Source: DATBSK01 sp040902705
GTDB lineage: Bacteria; Actinomycetota; Acidimicrobiia; IMCC26256; PALSA-555
DNA: 14,897 nt
Assembly: GCA_040902705.1 (NCBI GenBank)
Contig: JBBDWT010000188.1
Span: 1-14,897, forward strand
Reading direction: 5' to 3'
A program made the position numbers and the translations under genes. Positions 7,461 through 14,897 of this stretch are shown here, piece by piece. Numbering within the stretch: the stretch's first letter is position 1; the number at the start of each line of letters is the position of its first letter. The notes beneath the pieces are model-generated. The model saw nothing but the letters and a program-made list of their open reading frames with translations, did not search any database and was not told where the DNA came from.

Positions 7461-7491
7461 TGGTACAAAGCGCGGGCACACGCGAGGGGAG
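7461..7491 (+). promoter_or_regulatory. Candidate promoter and ribosome site for the ABC operon
   Basis: TGGTACAAA at 7461-7469 reads as an extended -10 element (TG, one base, TACAAA). No good -35 is visible about 17 bp upstream. AGGGGAG at 7485-7491 is a good ribosome site, six bases before the ATG at 7498. The leader would be about 20 nt. This is the only promoter-like signal between secG and the binding-protein gene. Confidence 0.4.
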
Positions 7492-7497
7492 ACCACG

Positions 7498-9162
7498 ATG
7501 GCGCGGGGTCGTACCGGCCGAATCGGCGTCGCGCTCTGCGCCGGCGCGCTCGTCATGAGCGTCGTCGCGACGGCGGGAGCCGCAACGCCGGCGCGGGTCC
7601 CCGCCCAGGGCGCCGACGGCACGATCCGCATCGCCATGGAGGAGGAGCCCACCTGCGCCGACTGGATCGCGTCCTGCGCCGGCTCCGCGTGGGGCAACTG
7701 GGCGCTCGGCAACCTCACGATGCCGCAGGCGCTCAACGTCGATGTCGACGGCAACTACGTCCCCGGCGCGATGCTCGTCGACCTTCCGACGCTCGAGCCG
7801 GGCCCGCCGATGAAGGTGACCTACCGCATCAAGCCCGAGGCGGTCTGGAGCGACGGCGAGCCGATGACATCGGGCGACTTCGAGTACACGTGGAAGCAGA
7901 TCGTGGATGGCAAGGACATCTACGACACCACCGGGTACGACGACATCGAGAGCATCGACACGACCGACCCCAAGACGGCGGTCGTCACGTTCACGCAGAG
8001 CTTCGCCGGTTGGCGCGACCTTTTCGGCGGCTTCTCCTTCGTCCTCCCGAGCCACTTGCTCGAGGGCAAGAGCCGCAGCGCGGTCATGAAGGACGGCTAC
8101 CCGTTCTCGGGTGGACCGTGGAAGCTCGACGGCGGAAAGAGCGGATGGAAGAAGGGCAAGACCATCACCCTCGTCCCGAACGACGCGTACTGGGGCACCC
8201 AGGCGTCGATCGCCAAGGTGATCTTCCAGCTCGTGCCCGACGACTCGGCGAACATCGAGGCCGTGAAGACCGGTCAGGTCGTCGCCGCGTACCCGCTGCC
8301 GATCGACGGTGCGCTCGACCAGGTCGACGAGAGCCCGAACCTCGCGTACACGATCAGCTACGGCAACCAGTTCGAGGCGTTCTGGATCAACGCGAAGACG
8401 TTCCCGCTCGACAGCTTGGCCGTGCGGCAGGCGATCACGTACGCGACCGACCGGCAGGTGATCGTCGACTCGATCCTCGAGCCCGCCATCCGCGAGGGGC
8501 ACGTGCTGCAGAGCTTCATCGTCCCGACGTTCAAGCAGTTCTACGAGCCCGCGTTCGAGGTCTACGCGCCCGATCCCGACAAGGTCCAGAGCCTCATGAC
8601 CGGCGACGGGTGGGCAAAGGGCGCCGACGGCATCTGGGCGAAGAACGGCAAGAAGGCCGCGTTCGAGATCAACAGCACTGCCGGCAACGAGAGCCGCGAG
8701 CTCACCGAGCAGCTCTGGCAGAGCCAGCTCCAGGCCGCCGGCTTCGAGCCGACGATCAAGAACCTGAACTCCGACGTGCTGTTCGGCGCGCGTCTGCCGA
8801 AGGGCCAGTACGCGGTGGCGCTGTACGCGTCGGTCGGCACCCCCGACCCGGGGCAGTGCCTCATCTTCTGCTCCGAGAGCATCCCGTCGAAGGCGAACAA
8901 GCAGACCGGGACCAACTGGACCCGCACCGACGACGAGGCGATCGACACCGCGTGGAGCGCGGTCGACACGACGCTCGACGACGCGGCCCGGGTCGGGGAC
9001 GCGAAGGCCGGCCAAAAGGCGCTCGCCGACTACGTGGCGTCGATCCCGCTGTTCCAGACGCCGACGATCTTCATCTACGACAAGGATCGCCTGGGTGGGA
9101 CGGTGCAGGACAACGTCGTCATGGGCCCGTTCTTCACCATGAACGAGTGGGTGCTCAAGTAA
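7498..9162 (+). CDS. ABC transporter substrate-binding protein, family 5 (peptide/nickel type)
   Basis: This is the extracytoplasmic receptor that captures the solute for the importer encoded downstream. The 554-residue product has a basic N-terminus and a hydrophobic core, then an Ala-type signal peptidase site near residues 26-30 (ATAGAATPA). The only nearby Cys, Cys14 in VALC, lacks a small residue at -1, so no lipobox is seen. The mature part follows SBP_bac_5 design: YRIKPEAVWSDGEPMTSGDF near 101-120, YPFSGGPWKL near 200, NDAYWG near 227 and a second lobe to the C-terminus. Cys53/Cys60 and Cys454/Cys458 form two close pairs that could be disulfides outside the cell. Family 5 members bind peptides, nickel, sugars or opines; the substrate is not readable here. 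The start is fixed by the ribosome site at 7485-7491. Confidence 0.93.
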   Translation: MARGRTGRIGVALCAGALVMSVVATAGAATPARVPAQGADGTIRIAMEEEPTCADWIASCAGSAWGNWALGNLTMPQALNVDVDGNYVPGAMLVDLPTLEPGPPMKVTYRIKPEAVWSDGEPMTSGDFEYTWKQIVDGKDIYDTTGYDDIESIDTTDPKTAVVTFTQSFAGWRDLFGGFSFVLPSHLLEGKSRSAVMKDGYPFSGGPWKLDGGKSGWKKGKTITLVPNDAYWGTQASIAKVIFQLVPDDSANIEAVKTGQVVAAYPLPIDGALDQVDESPNLAYTISYGNQFEAFWINAKTFPLDSLAVRQAITYATDRQVIVDSILEPAIREGHVLQSFIVPTFKQFYEPAFEVYAPDPDKVQSLMTGDGWAKGADGIWAKNGKKAAFEINSTAGNESRELTEQLWQSQLQAAGFEPTIKNLNSDVLFGARLPKGQYAVALYASVGTPDPGQCLIFCSESIPSKANKQTGTNWTRTDDEAIDTAWSAVDTTLDDAARVGDAKAGQKALADYVASIPLFQTPTIFIYDKDRLGGTVQDNVVMGPFFTMNEWVLK

Positions 9163-9193
9163 CCCGTGACGGGGTAGACGCCGGGCTGCGGAT

Positions 9194-10159
9194 GTGAGCA
9201 AGTACATCCTGCGCCGCGTCGCGGCATCGATCCCGGTCCTGATCCTCGCGTCGATGCTCGTGTTCCTCCTCGTGCGCGAGTTCGGTGCCGACCCCGCGCG
9301 CGTCCGCTGTCAGCTGAGCCGCGACCAGCAGTGCCGCGAGCGGGCACGCGAGGCGCTCGGCCTCGACGCCTCGCTGCCGGAGCAGTACGTCACGTTCATG
9401 GGCGACTTCGTGCAGGGCGACTGGGGCCAGAGCCAGCGCACCGACCGGTCCGTCGCGGAGTCGATCCGCGGCGACATGTGGGAGACGTCGCAGCTCGCGT
9501 TCTGGGGAGTGCTGTTCTCGGGCACGATCGCGTTGCTCGTGGGCGTGTACTCCGCGAGCAAGCCGTACTCGCGCGGTGACTACCTCTTCACCGGGCTCGC
9601 GTTCGCGGGTATCGCGATGCCGACGTTCTGGTTCGGGCTGCTCACGATCCAGTACCTGACGTTCGAGCTGCAACAGCTCGTCGGCAGCACCGAGCCGATC
9701 TTCTTCTCCATCCCGAACCCAGTCGATTCGGGCGCGGTCGACTACTTCCGCGAGCTCGCGCTCCCGGTGCTGGTGCTCTCCGTGCAGCTCGTGGCGGGCT
9801 GGAGCCGTTACCAACGGTCGTCGATGCTCGAAGAGCTCAACAGTGACTACATCCGCACGGCACGCGCCAAGGGGCTGCCGCGGCGCACGGTGGTGTGGAA
9901 GCACGGGCTCCGGAACTCGATGAGCGCGCTCGTGACCGTCATCGCCATCGACGTGGGGGCGCTGTTCGGTGGGCTCATCATCACGGAACGCATCTTCTCC
10001 AGACCGGGCATGGGCACACTTCTGCTCAGTGCGCTCGACAACGGCGACACCCAGATCGTGCTGCCGTGGATGCTCGTCACGGGCGTGATCATCGTCGTGT
10101 TCAACCTCGTGGCCGACGTGGCGTACGGGATCCTCGATCCCCGCGTGCGGTTGTCGTGA
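9194..10159 (+). CDS. ABC transporter permease, DppB/OppB family
   Basis: This is one half of the membrane channel of a peptide/nickel-type importer. The 321-residue product starts with the typical KYILRRVAASIPVL segment and a first membrane helix near residues 12-30. An external loop of about 70 residues follows (LPEQYVTFMGDFVQGDWGQS, 61-80), then five further helices near 101-120, 133-155, 188-203, 246-266 and 290-312. The cytosolic coupling loop DYIRTARAKGL (218-228), a form of the EAA motif, docks on the ATPase. It ends with the usual LDPRVRLS. Cys39 and Cys47 lie in the external loop. The GTG at 9194 is 31 nt after the binding-protein stop, and no strong ribosome site is seen. Confidence 0.95.
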   Translation: MSKYILRRVAASIPVLILASMLVFLLVREFGADPARVRCQLSRDQQCRERAREALGLDASLPEQYVTFMGDFVQGDWGQSQRTDRSVAESIRGDMWETSQLAFWGVLFSGTIALLVGVYSASKPYSRGDYLFTGLAFAGIAMPTFWFGLLTIQYLTFELQQLVGSTEPIFFSIPNPVDSGAVDYFRELALPVLVLSVQLVAGWSRYQRSSMLEELNSDYIRTARAKGLPRRTVVWKHGLRNSMSALVTVIAIDVGALFGGLIITERIFSRPGMGTLLLSALDNGDTQIVLPWMLVTGVIIVVFNLVADVAYGILDPRVRLS

Positions 10160-10190
10160 TGCTGCGCCCGGATGACCGCGGGGGCGTGAC

Positions 10191-11216
10191 GTGAGCGAGC
10201 ACGACTCCACCCCCACCGGACGCGTCCGCGACTCCGGGGCGGGGACGGCCTCCCCGGCCGGGACCTCGGCGCTGCTCGACACCGCGGTCTTCCAGACCGA
10301 GGAGTCGTTCGACGAGCGCCCGGTCGGTTCGAGCTGGCGCCTCATCGGCCGCCGGTTCCTCCGGCACAAGGTCGCGATGGTGTCGCTCGTCGTGCTGGTC
10401 CTCCTGGGCACGCTCGCCGCGTTCGCCTCGGTGGTGTCGCCCTACGACTTCGATCCTCCCTTGACGGCCGAGGTGCTCGCGGACGCACGCGAGGGACCGT
10501 CGTGGGACCACCTGTTCGGCACCGACAAGCTCGGTCGCGACCAGTTCACTCGGGTTCTCCACGCGCTCCAGAAGTCGTTGCTGATCGGCCTGGGCGTCGC
10601 GTTCCTCTCGGTCGTGATCGGTGTCCTCATCGGGTCCCTGGCCGGGTTCCACGGTGGCTGGACCGACTCGCTGCTGATGCGGTTCACCGATCTCGTGCTC
10701 GTCGTCCCCGAGCTCGCGGTGCTGCTGATCGTGGCGAAGAACCCCGATCCGAGCTTCTTCGGCGTGTTCGACCTGCCACCAGCGACCGAGGTCGCCGGCA
10801 TGATCATGATTCTGGCCGCGCTCGGGTGGATGGCGATCGCGCGCATCGTGCGGGGCGAGTTCCTCTCGTTGCGGGAGAAGGAGTACGTCGAAGCGGCACG
10901 CGCGGCCGGTGCGTCGGCGCCGCGCATCATCCTGCGGCATCTCCTCCCGAACGCGGTCGGTCCGATCGTGGTGTTCGCGACGCTGGAGGTGGGGCTCGCC
11001 ATCCTTGCCGAGGCAACGCTGTCGTTTCTCGGTGCGGGCATCCAACTTCCGGATGTGTCGCTCGGGAACCTGATCTCCGACGCCGAGAGCACGGTCGGGA
11101 CGGATCTCGCGTACCTGATCATCTTCCCGGGGCTCGTGCTGTTCCTCATCGTCCTCTGCGTGAACTTCGTCGGTGACGGCCTGCGGGACGCGCTCGATCC
11201 CCGGGCGACACGATGA
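10191..11216 (+). CDS. ABC transporter permease, DppC/OppC family
   Basis: This is the second permease half. The 341-residue product has a long polar cytosolic N-terminus of about 60 residues, longer than in many relatives. It is followed by WRLIGRRFLRHKVAMVSL and a first helix near 63-84 (OppC N-terminal domain). HLFGTDKLGRDQFTRV (108-122) is the hallmark loop after helix 1. Further helices lie near 129-151, 161-182, 201-219, 257-281 and 307-327. The coupling loop is EYVEAARAAGASAPRIILRH (231-250). It ends in the family tail GDGLRDALDPR. The GTG at 10191 lies 31 nt after the first permease, with a G-rich stretch at 10180-10184 as a possible ribosome site. The stop overlaps the next gene in an ATGA junction. 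Confidence 0.95.
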   Translation: MSEHDSTPTGRVRDSGAGTASPAGTSALLDTAVFQTEESFDERPVGSSWRLIGRRFLRHKVAMVSLVVLVLLGTLAAFASVVSPYDFDPPLTAEVLADAREGPSWDHLFGTDKLGRDQFTRVLHALQKSLLIGLGVAFLSVVIGVLIGSLAGFHGGWTDSLLMRFTDLVLVVPELAVLLIVAKNPDPSFFGVFDLPPATEVAGMIMILAALGWMAIARIVRGEFLSLREKEYVEAARAAGASAPRIILRHLLPNAVGPIVVFATLEVGLAILAEATLSFLGAGIQLPDVSLGNLISDAESTVGTDLAYLIIFPGLVLFLIVLCVNFVGDGLRDALDPRATR

Positions 11217-12273
11217 CCGCCACGTCGCCTGGCGGGCCGCCCGTCGAGCCGGCCACGGACTCGAGCGCGGCACCGGACGGCCCGTTGCTCGAAGTCCGCG
11301 GGCTGCGAGTCGAGTTCTCGACGCACGCCGGCACGGTGCGCGCGGTCAACGGCGTCAGCCTCTCGGTGCGACGCGGTGAGACGCTTGCGATCGTCGGTGA
11401 GTCCGGGTCGGGCAAGACCGTCACGGCGCTCTCGATCATGGGGCTCGTCGACAGGCCCGGTTCGATCACCGGCGGGGAGATCGTGTTCGAGGGCGTGGCG
11501 TTGCAGACGCTCCCCGAGCGCGAGTACCGGCGCTTCCGGGGTGGCGATCTCGCGATGATCTTCCAGGACCCGCTGTCGTCGCTGAACCCGGCCTTCCGGG
11601 TCGGCGACCAGATCGCCGAAGCACTGCTCCAGCATTCGTACGACGCCAAGTCGGCCGCACGTCGACAGGCGGCGCACTTGCTCGACATCGTCGGCATCCC
11701 GCAGGCGGCGGACCGCGCCCGCGACTACCCGCACCAGCTCTCCGGGGGCATGCGTCAGCGGGCGATGATCGCGATGGCGATCGCGAACAAGCCCGCACTG
11801 CTCATCGCCGACGAGCCGACGACCGCCCTCGACGTGACGATCCAGGCGCAGGTCCTCGAAGTGCTGCGCGCGGCACAGGCCGAGACGAATGCCGCGCTGC
11901 TGCTCATCACGCACGACCTCGGGATCGTCGCCGGGATGGCCGACCGAATCGTCGTCATGTACGCCGGGCGCATCGTGGAGGAGGGCGACCTCGACGAGAT
12001 CTTCTCTCGATCGCGTCATCCGTACACGTTGGGCCTGCTCGGATCGCTTCCCCGGCTCGACTCGGACCGGCGCAAGCCGCTGCCGACGATCCCGGGCACA
12101 CCACCGAGCCTGCTGCGCTTGCCGCCCGGTTGTGCGCTCGCGCCCCGGTGTCCCTACGTGGTCGACCATTGCCGGGAGGAGCGGCCGGAGCTCGATGTGG
12201 TGGAGGTCGGGACGGGACATCGGTCGGCATGCTGGCGCGCCGCGGAGCTGCCCGAGCTCGAGGCCGCGAAGCG

Positions 12274-12277
<4 letters not shown>
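11213..12277 (+). CDS. ABC transporter ATPase, DppD/OppD family
   Basis: This is one of two ATPases that power the importer from the cytosolic side. The 354-residue product shows Walker A GESGSGKT (62-69), Q-loop Gln118 in FQDPLSSLNP, signature LSGGM (176-180), Walker B LLIADE (196-201) and H-loop His234 in ITHDLG. The C-terminal oligopeptide-transporter extension has Cys307, Cys313, Cys320 and Cys340 in a CALAPRCPYVVDHC...ACW arrangement. That Cys set binds an iron-sulfur cluster in at least one studied DppD. The ATG at 11213 overlaps the permease stop by 4 bp (ATGA), so coupling is likely. The first 24 residues are low-complexity and precede the conserved LLEVRGLRVEF. Confidence 0.96.
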
Positions 12278-13338
<1,061 letters not shown>

Positions 13339-13351
13339 CGGACGAGCGCGG

Positions 13352-14500
13352 CTACGGGGGTGCGCGCAGGTGGAACGTGCCGTCGCCGTTGGGGTCGATC
13401 GTGTACCCGTGGTAGTGGACGAGGTCGTGGCACCAGCCGCACAGCCCGACGCAGTTGGCCGCGCTGTGCTCTCCGCCGTCGGATCTCCACTCGAGGTGGT
13501 GGATCTCGACCGTCGCCGCCGAGCAGAGGTCGACGACGCACTCCGGATCTCGGGCCTGCACTGCGCGTCGGAGCGCGATCGGCATCGCGCTCGTGCCGTC
13601 GCGGGCGATCGTGGTGACGTCGACGCCCTGCTTCACGAGAATGGTGAGGAGCGCGTCGCCCATGAGGGCACGGGCGGTGGCGACGGGGACCGGTCCGACG
13701 CCCTTGATCTCGCAGACCTCGCCGGGCTCGGTGTGGTCGCGGGTGAGGGCCGCGGCGTCGACGGTGGCGAAGACGTGGGCCCGGGCGCGCTCACGCCCAT
13801 CGCCCGGCGATTCCGCCAAGCGCACCAGGGCATCGAACCGGTACGCCTCGCTCGACTCGCGGGTGCCGGCCTTGCGCGCTTCGGTGAACACGACCTCGGT
13901 CTCGGCGTTCAGTCGGGCCATGATCCGGGCACCGTCGGTGGGAGTGCCGCTCGCGTGGAGCTGCCAGACGCCGGCGGCGTCGGTCCAGGACCGGGCGGCC
14001 CGGGCCGCGTGCGCCCGGCGGTGCCGCTCGAGCTCGTCGGTCGCGCCGGCCGTCACCCGGCGGCACGTGTCGCGAAGGGTGGCGTGGGGCCGGTCGAGGG
14101 CGGTCTCGACCAGGAGGTGCTCGTACTCCGGCGCTTCGCTCGCGGCCGCGGCGATCTCGTCGACCTGGGCCTGCGAGACGCGGCCCGTACGGAACGCCTC
14201 GGTGGTCTCGGGGAGGTCGGCGAGCCGCTCGGCGGTCTTCATGGTGCCGACCGCGTGGGTGACGCTGGTGCCCGTCGCCGACGCGAGGAAGTGCGCGGCG
14301 CTCTTGTGCCCGCCGCGCTGCCACGCGTTGGTCTCCTCGACCCGTCGTGCGAGCGCCGCCTTCACCGCGGCGCACATGGCCTCCATGCGCGCGACCTGCG
14401 TGACGAGCCGAGCCGCGGTCGGGCCGTCGAGCAGCCTCGGCTCGACGTCGCGCGCCCACTTCTCGAGGGCGGTGCGCAGCTCTCGGGTCTCGGTGATCAT
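13352..14500 (-). CDS. DUF222/HNH endonuclease domain protein (13E12-type)
   Basis: This belongs to the large actinobacterial family with an N-terminal helical DUF222 region and a C-terminal HNH nuclease. Members are common as scattered, often mobile-DNA-linked genes, and their cellular role is mostly unknown. The 382-residue product has DUF222-like segments RLVTQVARMEAM (31-42), GHKSAAHFLASATGTS (64-79) and GRVSQAQVDEIAAAA (106-120). Its HNH site shows Cys321/Cys326, His334-His335, Asn349, Cys354/Cys357 and His358, consistent with zinc-supported metal-dependent DNA cleavage. The start is taken at ATG 14500. A TTG at 14533 is in frame and would add 11 residues. Neither has a clear ribosome site. 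Its 3' end meets the ABC operon 13 nt away with no terminator visible, and a tRNA-Leu lies upstream on the other strand. Confidence 0.87.
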   Translation of the reverse strand: MITETRELRTALEKWARDVEPRLLDGPTAARLVTQVARMEAMCAAVKAALARRVEETNAWQRGGHKSAAHFLASATGTSVTHAVGTMKTAERLADLPETTEAFRTGRVSQAQVDEIAAAASEAPEYEHLLVETALDRPHATLRDTCRRVTAGATDELERHRRAHAARAARSWTDAAGVWQLHASGTPTDGARIMARLNAETEVVFTEARKAGTRESSEAYRFDALVRLAESPGDGRERARAHVFATVDAAALTRDHTEPGEVCEIKGVGPVPVATARALMGDALLTILVKQGVDVTTIARDGTSAMPIALRRAVQARDPECVVDLCSAATVEIHHLEWRSDGGEHSAANCVGLCGWCHDLVHYHGYTIDPNGDGTFHLRAPP

Positions 14501-14533
14501 GCACCGAACATCGCACGGGGGTGTGACACTCAA

Positions 14534-14583
14534 CCCCCGAGATCGGCAGTCCCGACGAAGATTTCCGAGAAAAATCTCGGGGG
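14534..14583. repeat. Nested inverted repeats between HNH gene and tRNA-Leu
   Basis: CCCCCGAGAT at 14534-14543 is perfectly complementary to ATCTCGGGGG at 14574-14583. The right arm can instead pair with a nearer copy: CCGAGA (14565-14570), AAAA, TCTCGG (14575-14580). The two hairpins are mutually exclusive. The outer arm abuts the TTG at 14533 that could start the HNH gene, and the inner palindrome ends 14 nt before the tRNA -10 box. Operator, attenuator or remnant of inserted DNA are all possible. Confidence 0.6.
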
Positions 14584-14594
14584 AGAGCCTTCGC

Positions 14595-14600
14595 TACAAT
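14595..14600 (+). promoter_or_regulatory. -10 box of tRNA-Leu promoter
   Basis: TACAAT lies 11 nt before the first tRNA base, close to the sigma-70-type consensus and at the right distance for a short leader. No TTGACA-like -35 is present at 16-18 bp. The inner palindrome at 14565-14580 overlaps that position. Confidence 0.55.
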
Positions 14601-14611
14601 CTCCCGTCCAC

Positions 14612-14695
14612 GTCGGAGTGGCGGAATTGGCAGACGCGCCAGCTTGAGGGGCTGGTGCCCGAAAGGGTGTGGGGGTTCGAGTCCCCCCTCCGACA
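14612..14695 (+). tRNA. tRNA-Leu (anticodon GAG)
   Basis: An 84-nt type II tRNA that folds fully. The acceptor is GTCGGAG (14612-14618) with CTCCGAC (14688-14694) and discriminator A14695. A 3-bp D stem is GCG/CGC. The anticodon stem is CCAGC/GCTGG (14639-14643 and 14651-14655) around loop TTGAGGG, with anticodon GAG at 14646-14648. A long variable arm contains CCCGAAAGGG. The T stem is GGGGG/CCCCC with loop TTCGAGT. Anticodon GAG, the long variable arm and A73 all indicate leucine, reading CUC and CUU. The 3' CCA is not encoded; CGT follows the discriminator. Confidence 0.97.
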
Positions 14696-14696
14696 C

Positions 14697-14897
14697 GTTG
14701 GGCTACGGGTAGCGCAACCTCCAGGATCGCCGTTCGGGCAATCGCGTCGTACGTGGCCGTCACGCCGAGCGTGTCGTAGAGCTGGGCTCGGTCCTCTTGC
14801 TCCGCTTGCGCGAGCACGATCACCCTGATGCCATTCGAAGGTTGCCGACGCGCGGAGGGGTGAGCAACCAGCGGAACGACGGCGCAGCAAGGGCCGC
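14697..14897 (-). pseudogene. Decayed C-terminal fragment of a serine recombinase (tentative)
   Basis: Reading leftward from about 14823, the minus strand gives a stretch containing EDRAQLYDTLGVTATYD and ILEVALP, then VGGGT at the edge of the tRNA. This resembles the extreme C-terminus of actinobacterial large serine recombinases, which often carry an acidic segment followed by a YxxLGxxxTY pattern and lie against tRNA genes. The frame is open to the window edge, but upstream of 14823 none of the three minus frames looks like recombinase. Downstream the frame runs antisense through the tRNA without its own stop, so this is probably a broken remnant. The match is by eye and rests on about 40 residues. 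Confidence 0.4.

Noticed and set aside
7366..9207. 613-residue minus-strand open frame across the binding-protein gene
   Set aside because: Its length is striking, but it is antisense to a well-supported gene, is rich in Arg/Asp/Val repeats and shows no motif.
13791..14696. Minus-strand frame beginning SEGGLEPPHPFGH
   Set aside because: This N-terminus is the antisense translation of the tRNA-Leu, a known spurious pattern; the rest shadows the HNH gene.
13370..14828. Long plus-strand frames across the HNH gene and through the tRNA
   Set aside because: They are antisense to a clear DUF222/HNH protein. The C-terminal WRNWQTRQLEGL... segment is the familiar artefact of translating a tRNA-Leu gene.

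Overview
The window is high-GC DNA with dense reading frames, many GTG starts and short or overlapping junctions. The order uvrC-rapZ-yvcK-gap-pgk-tpiA-secG is the conserved actinobacterial block. A DUF222/HNH endonuclease and a tRNA without an encoded CCA fit the same assignment. I infer a member of the Actinomycetota, possibly Acidimicrobiia-like; the class is a guess from protein style, not a measurement.

Positions 1-6299 are a single plus-strand run. It holds the 3' part of uvrC (cut by the window edge), rapZ, yvcK, gap, pgk and tpiA, with junctions from an 8-bp overlap to a 57-nt spacer. RapZ and YvcK belong to families tied to amino-sugar and cell-wall precursor control. Gap, Pgk and TpiA are the triose part of glycolysis. 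The usual whiA gene between yvcK and gap is missing: the two genes are 17 nt apart.

Positions 6300-7406 break the conserved block. A membrane-anchored DUF305 protein on the minus strand lies between tpiA and secG. It is convergent with tpiA and divergent from secG. The 84-bp divergent spacer carries a perfect 14-bp palindrome and a TANNNT box close to each start codon.

Positions 7407-13338 hold a complete five-gene peptide/nickel-type ABC importer: family-5 substrate-binding protein, two permeases and two ATPases. The ATPase genes are joined by ATGA overlaps. The binding protein has an ordinary secretion signal rather than a lipobox. The substrate cannot be told from sequence.

Positions 13339-14897 look like accessory DNA. 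They hold a DUF222/HNH endonuclease gene on the minus strand, a GC-rich set of inverted repeats, a type II tRNA-Leu(GAG), and, directly against the tRNA 3' end, what looks like the decayed C-terminal end of a serine recombinase. The tRNA-Leu therefore looks like an old integration site. I see no CRISPR array, insertion sequence or obviously new multi-gene system. The most useful leads are the missing whiA, the divergent DUF305/secG control region, the non-lipoprotein binding protein, and the tRNA-Leu junction.
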